DNA from: Phoronis australis
Lineage: Eukaryota > Phoronida > Phoronidae
Assembly (NCBI GenBank): GCA_002633005.1
Contig: NMRA01000808.1
Coordinates: 92,519 to 134,769, forward strand
Direction of reading: 5' to 3'
Length of the DNA stretch: 42,251 bases
Shown: positions 1 through 10,149 of the stretch, piece by piece
Layout of the letters: each line of letters starts with the position of its first letter
How positions within the stretch are numbered: the stretch's first letter is position 1
Position numbers and translations under genes: made by a program
The notes under the pieces: model-generated
What the model saw: the letters and a program-made list of their open reading frames with translations, nothing else
What the model was told of the DNA's origin: nothing
Database searches by the model: none

Positions 1-371
1 CCTCCCGACCTCCCCCCATTCGGTGCTATGCACATCTACATTCGTGGTTCAGTTTGCGCAAATGCTTCCAACCGGACAAAATGTTGGGCCCCCCCCTTGT
101 GATATCCTAGATCCGCCACTGAAACAAGTATGTTTCAAAATATTGTGTGTCTTTTAATTATGTCGCTAGGTCAGTTACTGTATCTATGTTCAGTTGAGAG
201 TAGAGTTTTGTTCCGAAAGTACGAACGTAACGGAATAAAGACTGTGAACAATGAAAAATGTCATGCATTTAACAAATTCTGTTAACATACTGTAGGAACT
301 AAATTTACAGGTGTTACCATTGAAGTTAGGCTTTAAACTTGATGTGTATACTTTCGTGTGTTGGTTTGATA
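1..371. other. Non-coding stretch, nothing recognised
   Basis: I see no exon or known element here. A segment around 286-330 resembles one at 24528-24575 (both contain AACTAAATTTACA followed by GTTACC), so it may be a small dispersed repeat. If the LRR gene continues upstream, this is part of its intron. Confidence 0.4.
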
Positions 372-706
372 TTTTGTGGATTGGCTGCTCACAGTATCTT
401 CTGAAGCATTGTTGCTGAATTTGTATATACATATTACATGCTGTGGACTGGCTGCTCACAGTGACCCCTGAAGCAGTGTTGTTGAATGTGTATATACATA
501 TTACATGCTGTGGATTGGCTGCTCACAGTGACCCCTGAAGCAGTGTTGTTGAATGTGTATATACATATTACATGCTGTGGATTGGCTGCTCACAGTGACC
601 CCTGAAGCAGTGTTGTTGAATGTGTATATACATATTACATGCTGTGGACTGGCTGCTCACAGTGACTCCTGAAGCATTGTTGTTGAATGTGTATATACAT
701 ACATGC
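372..706. repeat. 67-bp minisatellite, about five units
   Basis: The start of the unit, CATGCTGTGGAYTGG, recurs at 437, 504, 571 and 638, an exact 67-bp period. A diverged first unit begins near 372 and the last unit ends near 706. Each unit contains GGCTGCTCACAGTGAC and GTGTATATACATATTACATG. The array lies in the intron just upstream of the LRR exon at 783. The open frames across it are products of the repeat. Confidence 0.9.
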
Positions 707-782
707 TTCAGATTCATTTTGACAATTTTTTCCTGATGACTTGTCTAACTGAAATGGAGTTGGGACTTGTACCATACTGCAG

Positions 783-1006
783 GTTTGGAGGAGCTGACTT
801 TGAGTGTGAACCCGGCGATCACTACCAAAGGATGGATACAATTCTTTATAGCCCTTGCCTCCACCAACACATTGCGCTCTCTGTGTCTTGATTACAATGG
901 TATTGGGGACTGTGGTGCAGGTTGTTTGGCTGTAGCAGTGGCTGCCAGTAACAGGCTAGAGATCCTAGATCTGGAATCTACAGGCATTACAGACTTCGGA
1001 GCTAAG
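783..1006 (+). CDS. Leucine-rich-repeat protein, internal exon
   Basis: This internal exon encodes about two and a half leucine-rich repeats of the ribonuclease-inhibitor/NLR type, a fold used for protein binding. It follows a TACTGCAG acceptor and ends GCTAAG before GTTGGT. The length is 224 nt, entering in phase 1 and leaving in phase 0. The repeat skeleton is visible as LEELTLSVNPAITTKG, then LRSLCLDYNGIGDCGAGCLA, then LEILDLESTGITDFGAK, with the usual spaced leucines, Asn and the G(A/C)xxLA helix start. The next exon in the window is 2254-2727, and phase 0 at the junction fits. Earlier exons lie outside the window, so I cannot tell whether this is an NLR, an LRRC-type cytosolic protein or a regulator. 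The second half of the exon is duplicated at 14881-14997. Confidence 0.8.
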
Positions 1007-2253
1007 GTTGGTGTTGCAAAATAGTTTGTGTCTGGTATATATTGTTTCTGTGGAAATGACGATGCAGTTTGATGGTATAAACATTTAATAATGCTATAAT
1101 TCATAAATTTATTAAGTGCATTTCACAAATCACAATTTAGGGAAGTTGTGTATCAGATTTTTTCAATTTGTTCTTGTTTAACCTATTCAATTAATAATTT
1201 CTATAGAATCATATGATATTTATGCTTTCCAATATTAGAAATTATGACATATTTGCACCTTAAAGTGACATAGAAACAATGCTGCATTTCATACTTATAC
1301 TTGGTCAGTTCTGTCAGATGATCCTCAAGATGTCCCTTGATGACACACTTGCATGTGAGCTGGAACAAGTCCATCCTGCTTCCCACCCCTTTGTCGCCCC
1401 TCATCTGCCCTCGCCAAAGTAATTAGTCAAAAGTAACCTTTTGTGTTGGCTTTGAGGCGTCACCTTGTACACTGATTACATCAGACTACTTGTGAGGACT
1501 TGTTTTTCTTGACATTGGACTTTCTTTACAAATGGGAGTGTCATACAATGAATCTAACACTCCCATGAATGCTTTTCTTTGCTGAATATTATGTGATCAT
1601 ACCTGCAATTAATTCAGAGTGTTTCTCCATAACGAAGCTGTAAAAACTGTGAACAATCCTGTGTTTTTGGTGAGGATCTTTGCAGTTATAAAACATTTTA
1701 AAGCCAAGAGTCTGAGTGAGCTGAAAGTGATATTAACTTTGAGGAAACATTTCCTCATTGGAAGGGAACTTGTTGCACTGATAAAGCAGATTTTTGCATG
1801 ATTTAAAAATATTTTTAGAGGGAATGAGCCTAGCATTTGATTGGAACTTTAAGGCGTAGGTTGCCTCAAAAGAGTCGTGGTGTACTGGGTTGGCGAAGGC
1901 GACTTGCAGATGTTGGGCAAAGTGAAACGAGAAACATCTCTGATTTAGGGATTAAAATAGGCTAATTCAATTAGCAATTCTTATTTCTTGAAAGAAAGCA
2001 TATTCTTAATTGCTTTGATCATTGTAAATCAAGGAATTGACAAACATGTTGCCTTTGATGGATTGTGGATATCTTTCATGCTTTGTACAAGTCAATGCAT
2101 TTACTAAGTGGATGAGTTATTTGAGTATAGTTTAGGTTGTGCCGGTCATGATGAGATTATTTATAACATTGGCTTCAAGTCATTAATTTTTTTTTCTCTT
2201 GGTAGAGGTTTTCATATGTCTCAACAAGATACCTTACTCCTTTCTATTTCCAG
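1007..2253 (+). other. Intron between LRR exons, partly duplicated
   Basis: The intron runs from GTTGGT to TTTCCAG. It contains no recognised exon. Positions 1007-1888 are repeated with scattered differences at 14998-15873 in copy B. The short open frame at 1619-1801 is present in both copies, but it looks like an intronic chance frame because it has no splice or start context. Confidence 0.6.
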
Positions 2254-2727
2254 ATATTTCTTCACTTGTTAGCCAACTACCCAGTTCCACTGAAGCAGGT
2301 GGTTTTAACAGAAAATCGAATTCGACAGGAAACAATCACAGCCATCAATAGCTTTCTGGATAATGTTGAAAATGAAAGCGAAATCTCCGACAGCCAAAGC
2401 ACATCTAGTAAGACCTCTTGGACAGAATCCAGTTCCACTCAAACCAACAGCAGAAGGTCCTCAACAAGTACTGTGAAGGGCTCTGATACGTCATCACAAA
2501 AATTTACGGTGAAATCACAGAGTGACGCGAATGATGCTGTGACACCTACTGTGGACTTCACTGAGGTGTGCGACGACAACCGTGTATCTGAACGAGAACA
2601 TGGGAAGGAGACAATTGAGCATGACTTTCAAGGGCTGACTGTACGTCATAACTCTAATGGAGACGAGGATAATGACGACGTGTGTTATGCTGGAAATGTT
2701 GAAGCTGAGGAACAAACACTGAGCTAG
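2254..2727 (+). CDS. Leucine-rich-repeat protein, terminal exon with Ser/Thr-rich tail
   Basis: This is the last exon of the gene whose upstream exon is 783-1006. The acceptor is TTTCCAG and the frame is phase 0, giving 157 codons and a TAG at 2725-2727. The first ~38 residues complete a final RI-type repeat (IFLHLLANYPVPLKQVVLTE, then NRIRQETITAINSFL). The remaining ~115 residues are a low-complexity tail, first rich in Ser/Thr (SDSQSTSSKTSWTESSSTQT) and then acidic (NGDEDNDD). There is no membrane segment and no known domain after the LRRs, so the tail is probably a disordered cytosolic region open to phosphorylation; that is inference. No canonical AATAAA lies soon after the stop. Copy B of the duplication has lost this exon through a deletion that corresponds to about 1889-3677 here. 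Confidence 0.75.
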   Translation: MFLHLLANYPVPLKQVVLTENRIRQETITAINSFLDNVENESEISDSQSTSSKTSWTESSSTQTNSRRSSTSTVKGSDTSSQKFTVKSQSDANDAVTPTVDFTEVCDDNRVSEREHGKETIEHDFQGLTVRHNSNGDEDNDDVCYAGNVEAEEQTLS

Positions 2728-2935
2728 TGAAATCTTTATTCATGATATGAGACCACATGTGTTTGGGTGGGTGAATATTGCCTCCATCTGCTCATTATGA
2801 ATGAGGAAATGTTCAGCATCCATTGAATGTTGTAACTCTCGTTTATGAAACATTTTTCCTATAAGCTGCTAATAATTTTCTATCAAGGTTATGTAATGAT
2901 GTCTTGTGGCTTGGTAATGATGTATTTGTAGTTAT

Positions 2936-3435
2936 CAAGGCTTGGAATTTTCCGCGGAAACGCGGATTTCCGCTTTTTTCAAATGTTCTGTCCGCGCATT
3001 TTATTATATTTCCGCGTAAAAAAAATTGGATTTGATATAAAATTTCCGCGGCAAATTCCTTTCTTACCGCGGCGTTGCCGAAGACTTTCACCTCGAAAAG
3101 TGGAAGTTGCTCTTTATGTTTCGGAGGAACGTAAATTGTCAACATTGCCGGGGCATCTGGGATAGCGTGGTGGGATTTTCAATGGCGTCTCGTGTGATTG
3201 TAAACCGTGGTGACAAATACTACGGCTCTGCAGCCAAAACTGTGTGGGGGTGGGAGTGGACGGACGAGCTAAAAAGACGCAGACGCATGCTACTGATGGT
3301 GGTAACGTTTTTTTTTAGTCCTCCCGATTTTTGTCGGCAAAAGGTTCACATAGACTAATTCAAGGCTGGGTAGCGCGCATGTTTTGGGCCGTCAAAGTTT
3401 CCGCGTTTTTTTGTCATTGGCCATTCCAAGCCCTG
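2936..3435. mobile_element. 500-bp hAT-like non-autonomous DNA transposon
   Basis: The ends are inverted repeats: CAAGGCTTGGAAT on the left and, read from the other strand, CAGGGCTTGGAAT on the right (12 of 13 identical). They are flanked by the direct repeat AGTTAT at 2930-2935 and 3436-3441. Inside the termini both ends carry CGCGGAAA-type sequence. CAGGG-type ends are common in hAT elements, but hAT target duplications are usually 8 bp and only 6 bp match here. The open frames inside (minus 2843-3145, plus 3107-3358) show no transposase motif. Confidence 0.55.
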
Positions 3436-3441
3436 AGTTAT

Positions 3442-5180
3442 GTAATGATACCTTGTGGTTATGCAATGATGCCTTGTGGACTGTTGTTCATGTCATTACA
3501 GAGTGTTCATTTAGGTTATGTAATGATGTTTTGCGGACTTTGGTTAATATCCTTATAATATGTTTTCAATGTTATTAGAGGTATTTACAAAATGCTTTTA
3601 TTACCCTGCAGTGATTAAGATCAGATTGTATTTATACCAGGTTCTAAAATCTGCTAGCACTGAAATCTTTTCTGCAAAATGTATTTCAGCTATTTGAACA
3701 GTTTTTGCTAATATGCAAACAGGAATTAACCCATGTCAGTTTATTGATCAGAGTACCTAATATTTGCTTTTTTGATTAAATTTACATGGAAATTAATTAA
3801 AGCATTGCTGTACGTGCTTCTACTGTGTTAATGTTTAATTAATTTTGCTTCCTTTATGTGCTACTAAAACACTGATTAGATTACGCATTCCGCCATATTT
3901 TTGTTTGTGACCAATCCTGAAAAACGAGTTCTCTCGCCTGTTTGAGTCCACAATATGATCATTTACTTCTCGGGAACCCAATGGTCGTCCGCCTAAGCAT
4001 AAAACTGGCTTATTGTCGTACTCACCCAATTATTCCATTTCAAAGTTATGCTCTGAATAGGATTTGATTCAACTCTTACAAATATCTAATATTCGTTAAT
4101 TCAAACGTTTTCTTTTACTTAAGCCGAGTTGTTCAACTGTGCATTGCTTTTCGGCAGCCATTTTATAATGACTCCTATGGTCATCATATGCTGCAGCCTT
4201 TTGAAAGAACAGAAAACCACACAGAAAAAGGCCAAGAAAATAGTGGAAAGTGGTTTGTAGCAACTCTACTTCAACCACAAACTGTTTTACTAGTATGATA
4301 TCGATTTTTAAATCGATTAAAATTGATTTAGAATTTCAGTTCTGGAAAATAAATCGCAGTTTCTTTTATTCCAGATAGACCTTACTTATTTTGTATTTGT
4401 GACCTCTTTATTTGACTTTTTGCTCTTGTTGTTCTTAACACCACTTATCTCTGCTGTCCTTTTCCTTTTCAGTTTCTCTTCATTCTCTGTTAACACCTTG
4501 TCAGCCAGAACAGAACTGTAACCCTTTAAGACTTTGTTGGCACAAGATGATCATTGAACCTCAATACAATTGTTCTAATAAATTACCCATAATCGTATTG
4601 TTTGATTTTTTCTCATCTTTAACAGGCTTCTGCAATCATAAATCAATAAATAAATACCCAAGTCGCATTTGAATTTTATTGCTCAATCTCTTATTTTTGA
4701 TTATGTGATGCTGTGTTGTATGTAACAATGCAATATAGTGAAATAAAGTCAATGTTTTACTTTATTGGTGGCCATTCTCTATCAATTCAAGTATTTTAAT
4801 TTTCTTCAAATAAATTCAAAATGCTTTAATCAAAAATTTCAACATAAATTTTGAGCTCAGTACTTTGTTTTGCAATAAAAAACAAGTGGACAATATTTTG
4901 ATGACCAAGGCGTGGGCCGAAACTGTTAAGCACCCAGCGTGTTCCATTTGTCTGCTGCTTTTTTCCTTTGGCCTAACAGGTGTCGGTTAGTGCCTAGGAC
5001 AAATAGATACATTGCATAAACAATCCCCGAGTTACTTTTTGTTCCGTCTGAAGAAAATTTAATTTCGAAAATATCTTCTGAAAATGAACAAAAAAGTGCA
5101 TTAGTAAAATCTATAAGTTTTTAAGTGGTCTAAAAAAACAGTCGGCAAATGCATTAATTTTAGTCTCAGTTCTTCCATGC
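3442..5180. other. Non-coding, duplicated spacer
   Basis: No gene is recognised. Short near-repeats of TTATGTAATGATG followed by CTTGTGG occur around 2888, 3438, 3460 and 3516. A palindromic ATCGATTTTTAAATCGAT lies near 4300 and is conserved in copy B near 17575. Most of 3677-5180 has a counterpart in copy B. Confidence 0.5.
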
Positions 5181-5189
5181 GTGTTTCTC

Positions 5190-5307
5190 CCGAGAGGTTA
5201 GTACCTAACGTGCAGACGAGCACTCCAAATTGGAACGTTAAGTCCCGCGTGGCTGCGCTGCACGCGAAAGAAGATGGCGGACGACCCTTGGAGCCTGACG
5301 ACGATAG
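5190..5307 (+). promoter_or_regulatory. CpG-rich AAGATGGCGG element, possible first exon (copy A)
   Basis: This short stretch is unusually CpG-rich for the region (CCCGCGTGGCTGCGC, GCACGCG). It ends in AAGATGGCGG, which matches the YY1-type element found at many metazoan translation starts. From the ATG at 5274 an open frame MADDPWSLTTI runs to a possible donor AG|GTATCC after 5307. The same layout recurs in copy B at 18546-18579, with the ATG, frame and donor preserved. No downstream exon was identified, so this may be a promoter relic or a YY1-like site rather than a gene start. Confidence 0.3.
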
Positions 5308-5309
5308 GT

Positions 5310-6850
5310 ATCCGGACTATAATGGTTTATTATAGTAATTCTATGAGCAATTAGCAAGAAAGACATTCTGCTGATTTCTAGAGTAAATCGCACCGTAGCT
5401 TTAGAAAAGATATGTTACACTAATTGAATCAACTGCAAATACGAATGGATGGCATGCTCTTTTTCAGGGATATTTAACCTTAGTGCAGAACATTTAAAAA
5501 TCTAGGCATCGCCTTTGTTTCGCTGTCAATGTTTTAAGCGAAGTATTTTGGGTTTAAAAAAATGCAACGCTCATCCTATGTCCTGTGTTTTATCACGTTG
5601 AGTCTCTTATGGTCTCCATATTCTTGTTGCCCAACGGAAATAACATCTCATCGTGGTAGTTGATTTCATGAAAACAAGACATATAATTCGATAACTGTGC
5701 GAAATGCTTCTTTATGTATGTTTATTTGTAGCCTTGAGGTAATAGAGATTTTTACAAGGTTAACAAATTTTCGGAGACCGCCCTTTCGGTTACAGTTTTT
5801 CTGACTCTTCATTTGTTATTCAGTGGATCTACGTCAACAGCTCTACTAAGCAAGCCCTTGATTCGTAAGCTGGAATGCTGATTTGCAATCCAATGAAAAT
5901 ATTAGTAATACCGGCGTTCTATGAGTAATCTACAGTTTCTAAGTGATAATTTCCTCCTTCATATGGCACAGCGAATTAAGTAAACGCATTATTACTTTCC
6001 GTGCACATCAGACGTTTTTTCCACAAGAAACAACTACCTTGCAAGTCTGTGATCAATTTCATTGCAGTCTGCGCGTTTTACATTCTAAAGGTAAAGTTTT
6101 GTGAAGGCCTCCATCTAATTGCGTACATTACAGTCCAATGAATAGGTGCTCCTCGCCGTGGAAGTTTCACTTGGATTCAGAGTAGTCAGCTGTTGTAGTT
6201 GCGTGGTCCCTATCCAATTACCACGGCCTAGTATAAGCTACCACCTACACCCTTATCGGAATCTGAAAGTAAAGGAAAACTGTTTTGTTTGATCCGCATA
6301 ACCAATCACTAAAAGGATCTTTTACGGGCAATGGCCGCATCTACTGGTGTCGCTTTCAAAGATTGTTACGTTGCAACTTTTAAAAAAGACCAAGAGTGGA
6401 GGTTCCCGGACCACGTAGATCGGATCGCTTCGGAATCTATACGCCTTTCTGTGCTTTTCAGCGTTTCCAAGGGTTAAGGAGACACAATCAGACCCGGGAA
6501 CATAAAGTGTTACTACAAGAAATCTTCCTTAGTAAAAGTCTGGGGTTCGTGTACAAACTAACAAGGACAGTATTATGTTCAAATGACGGAAGGTAGACGA
6601 GATTTTCACCCAACACAATCAAAGAGTACTGTCACAGTAGGCCTAGTTGCTTGCACCTGACAACAGATCGTTGTCAGTCATTTGAACAAGTTAGCTTTTG
6701 AAAATAATGATGCATGTTTAGAAGTATACGAGTAAGGTCTGCTTTAGAACAAGCCATTCATTCATAAATGACGTAATACTAAATTCGTTCTTTCTTAGTT
6801 GTCGTGTGATATTTCACCTTTTTGGTAAAATATTAGCTGTTTTCAACATC
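5310..6850. other. Non-coding, duplicated spacer
   Basis: No gene is recognised. From about 5460 to 6690 the sequence is matched in copy B (about 18770-20100). The plus-strand frame at 6396-6596 has no family resemblance and is not kept open in the copy. Confidence 0.5.
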
Positions 6851-6854
6851 TCTT

Positions 6855-7042
6855 GTGGCGCTTCTTATTGTCCATCTTTCCAGAGATTATTATTTTATCT
6901 TTATGTTATCTGTACACTCATATTTCTGTACCTTATCAGTCATAATAAATGACCTTGTATCGCCTATACACGGTCTCTTTTTATCTCTGGAAACGAAGCT
7001 TGCGACGCACCTATTATTTTCGGGACATACATCGAACATAAA
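6855..7042 (+). repeat. Direct repeat, left copy (188 bp)
   Basis: This is about 93% identical by eye to 7414-7600. Each copy holds an internal inverted repeat, TTTCCAGAGAT and ATCTCTGGAAA, about 100 bp apart, and an AATAAA. The pair could be short terminal direct repeats of a small retroelement, but TG...CA ends and a primer-binding site are not evident. It is absent from copy B. Confidence 0.7.
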
Positions 7043-7413
7043 GGCTATTTCACTCGTTAAATATGTTTATGTGAGAATATGGACTCGTCCCACTTGTACC
7101 CCCATCTTTCGGACTGGTCCATTAACCTCTTGTGTAGATTCGCATGCGGTCCTCCTGCACTCGCGGCACTAGGACATTCCATTTCCAGCCTCACTATTGG
7201 TTCGTTTGTGTTACTGCAACGAGTTTGGTCAGCTCCTGGCTCCCATAGGCTGATGATTGTCACGTGTCATAGGGCTCCTTTGTTCTCAGTAAAGTTATAT
7301 TTCCTACCATCAGTACTTGGCTTTAGCAGCGCTTAGGTTTGAGTCTAATCTCTCTTCATTTTTTCCCACCCTCTGCCACCCTCTCTTTTGGGTGGTTCCT
7401 CTTACCTTAGTTC

Positions 7414-7600
7414 TGGCGCTTTTTATTGCCCATCTTTCCAGAGATTATTATTTTATCTTTATGTTATCAGTATACTCATATTTCTGTACCTTATCAATCA
7501 TAATAAATGACCTTATATCGCCTATACACGGTCTCCTTTTATCTCTGGAAACGGAGCTTGCGACGCACCTATTATTGTCGGAACATACTTCGAACATAAA
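7414..7600 (+). repeat. Direct repeat, right copy (187 bp)
   Basis: Second copy of the 6855-7042 repeat, spaced 559 bp from the first. It keeps both internal arms (TTTCCAGAGAT and ATCTCTGGAAA) and the AATAAA. The 371 bp between the copies has no recognised coding content. Confidence 0.7.
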
Positions 7601-7613
7601 TATTTCCACTTAC

Positions 7614-7767
7614 TGCCAGTTGTTGCCTTGGTTGCTAGTGCCCTTGCGCTGCTTTTAAGTTTCCTCAGTATATCCATGAAACTTCTGGTCCTCTCTATAA
7701 CCCAGGCGTCAGCTGTTGACTGTAGGAGAATTAAACAAACCAGTAGTATCACCCATGAGCTCTTCAT
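7614..7767 (-). CDS. Candidate first exon of a small secreted protein
   Basis: Reading the minus strand from the ATG at 7767, the product starts MKSSWVILLVCLILLQSTAD, which looks like a strong signal peptide: a lysine, then about 12 hydrophobic residues, then a small-residue cleavage region. It continues with a basic, helix-like segment (RTRSFMDILRKLKSSARALA). The ATG has A at -3. After 51 codons plus one base there is a good donor, GGCA|GTAAGT, with GT at 7613-7612. No following exon was identified on the minus strand, and the region is specific to copy A amid repeats. It may be a real first exon, a captured fragment or chance. I do not recognise a family. Confidence 0.3.
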
Positions 7768-7984
7768 CGTGCTTTCTACTCTGGAGAACTGGATGCAAAA
7801 TGACTCACGCGTTGCAAGTTGCTGTGTTTTGTAGGCCTACCAATGTCTACTGACGAAATCTGATACGGTTCGTAAACATTATGTATGTCAGCTGACACTT
7901 ATCTATAGTGATGCCCAGTAGAAGATATGCCATTCCGGTAAACTAATGCATGACTTAACCTTCTGGAACTATATTTGTGTCACA

Positions 7985-8980
7985 ATACCAAGCAGCTTTA
8001 GCCATAACAGGAGCATACAAAGGATCCAACACTAGCAAGGTTCTAAATATTCTTAACTGGAGCAAACTAGCAACCTGTCGTAAACTCCCCCTGTCCATAC
8101 ATTCAAAGTCTTAAACGATATAAACAATTATTCAAACAAAACCCTCTTTAACTCCTACAAAAGACTTAACACAAGACCTGGACTGCGGCAAAGTACTATA
8201 TACATTGTANATACCATCTTCCATCAGCCAAGCCTTCAGGAGATCTACGATATTAACTTGCATTGACAACAGGAATTCCTTGCCATCTAACTTAAAAGAA
8301 AACACTTCAATCGCCACTCTCAAAAATAAGTTTAAACTGCTTACCACTACTCAAGACTTGCCAGTCCCATTCACATCATTCCACTTCATCGTAACCATGA
8401 AATAATCCTGTACAGATCAAGATGCGGATTATTCCTAAAGAACGACAAATTTAGACATAATTTTAATAATATTTCACCTCTCAGTGTGTTCCTATGGAGA
8501 CACTAGGACATATGCTGGCATGTTTTCTTTTCTTGCACAGTATGCGGGGAGCAGAGGGTACAGCTTTTCCAGACACTCGAACAACACCCCAATGTTAACA
8601 AAAATAATCAGATATTCTTCAAATGTATAACAAAACCTTTTTTTTCTAAATAGATGTGAAGAACTTGACGCAAGTGAAAATAAGGTTTAAATTTATTCCA
8701 AATAGCATTAAAATTTCTTTTTAATATTGAATATCTTTGTGTGAGTGGATAAAATTGTACACATGTAAAATAAGTTATTGTGTATGGAAATGATTCACTT
8801 ACATTCGTAATCATATGTCATTGTAATCATAACCTTAGTTTTTTAATTAATGTATTGTGTATAATAAATGTATATTGATTTCTTTGTACGTATTTAACCT
8901 AGATACAATGCCTCTTGGCGCTTTCTAGGTATGCATATTTATTGTACTGAATATTCCATAATAAACATTTTTAAAAAGTT
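7985..8980 (+). mobile_element. 3' end of an L2/CR1-like LINE, decayed
   Basis: Frameshifted plus-strand translation gives the C-terminal part of an L2-clade reverse transcriptase. In order it shows AALAITGAYKGSNTSKVLNI and LNW (about 7990-8060), NSLPSNLKENTS (about 8265-8315), RSRCGLFLKN with a damaged Cys/His region (about 8415-8510), and the closing NNQIFFKCITKPFFSK before a stop near 8655. The 3' region ends near AATAAACATTTTTAAAAA just before 8980, where copy B resumes at 20722. At least two frameshifts and an internal stop make it a pseudogene. There is an N at 8210. Confidence 0.7.
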
Positions 8981-9486
8981 GTGTGACGTCACAATTTTCG
9001 TTTCAGGTTTTCATTTCAGTGGATTGTACACGCGAAGGCGTATTCGATAAGTAAACGTTGCGTTTTCACTAGTGTGGGCAGGGCCTTGGTTATATATTTG
9101 AAGACGTAATTTGTGTAAACGTTCAACAATTTTTTACTAAATTAACAGAATAATAGTCCACAGATTATGCATATGATGGGGGTATTCTTCTTCAGTGCTC
9201 CTGCCCATGTAGCTTAGATAGTCAGTCTGGTTTTCTGAGCGAAGTCTGCAGTTTGCCGCAATGACGCCGTCGGGCCCCACAGTTTTACTTTGAGTTCCAC
9301 CGGACTGGGCCATGTTTGGCGCCTTAGGGTATTGAACGTGGGGCAGCTCTGCAGTAAATGCTCAAGTGCCTGCGGGCCAGTGCCACAGGGACGCTCGTCT
9401 GTGTGAGAGATTTTCAGGCGTTGGATGTGGGAGAGTAGCTTGCAGTGCCTGTTCTTAGCCTGAAGATAGTGACTTGTTCTTGCTGG

Positions 9487-10026
9487 TCAAGCTGGTGAAT
9501 ATAGTCTCCCCATACGTAGGCGTTCCCTTACAGTATTTCTAAAGTGACTTCGTAGGCAGGATTTTACTTCTCCATATGATGATGGGTGCGCCCTCTGCTT
9601 CAGTTTGCTTCCTGTCTTGGAGAGTCTGTCTGCTTCCTTGTTGCTGCTGATGCAGCAGTGAGAGGGAATCCATTGCAGAACAACACTGGTTTTGCTGCTG
9701 AGAATGTCCATCTCTTGCTTTATGTATTGCAGGACCTGGTCTCTTCATCTCGTCTGGAGGCTCTGCAGGACAGATCGGCAGTGTATGAGGAAGACTGTCT
9801 GATCCGGGAACCGTGCTTGCTGGTTGAGTGTCTGGACTGCGAGCTACAGGGCATTTGCCTCAGCTCTGTAGTTGGTGGAGTGAAGGCCTGTGGCAATGGA
9901 CTTGCGCAGAGAGCTGCCGTCTGGGTATTTGATGAATACACCACCTCCCCCATTTCTGACACCATTCTCGGCAGAGCCATCTGTATAAACTGTAGTCCAG
10001 GTGGTGGTGGGGTAGTCTCTGTCCAA
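9487..10026 (-). pseudogene. LINE RNase H domain, frameshifted
   Basis: RNase HI-like domain at the C-terminal end of the minus-strand LINE polyprotein. It would degrade the RNA strand during reverse transcription. The first catalytic Asp is seen in VYTDGSAENG (about 9980), the catalytic Glu region in STNYRAEANAL (about 9850), and the late His/Asp region in LQWIPSHCCISSNKEADRLS (about 9690-9630). These lie in two frames, so at least one frameshift separates them. The zinc-knuckle-like tail expected further downstream is degraded. Confidence 0.75.
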
Positions 10027-10149
10027 TTTTCTAGAGTGAGGGCCTTCAGGACTGCCTCCAGTTGTGTATGCTTTGCTTCAATCCCATGAATGTCGAAAAT
10101 GATGGAAGGAACGTACAGGGACCATTCTTAAAAGTCTAGGAGCATTTCT

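Noticed and set aside
9586-10089. 167-residue plus-strand open frame
   Set aside because: Antisense shadow of the minus-strand LINE RNase H region.
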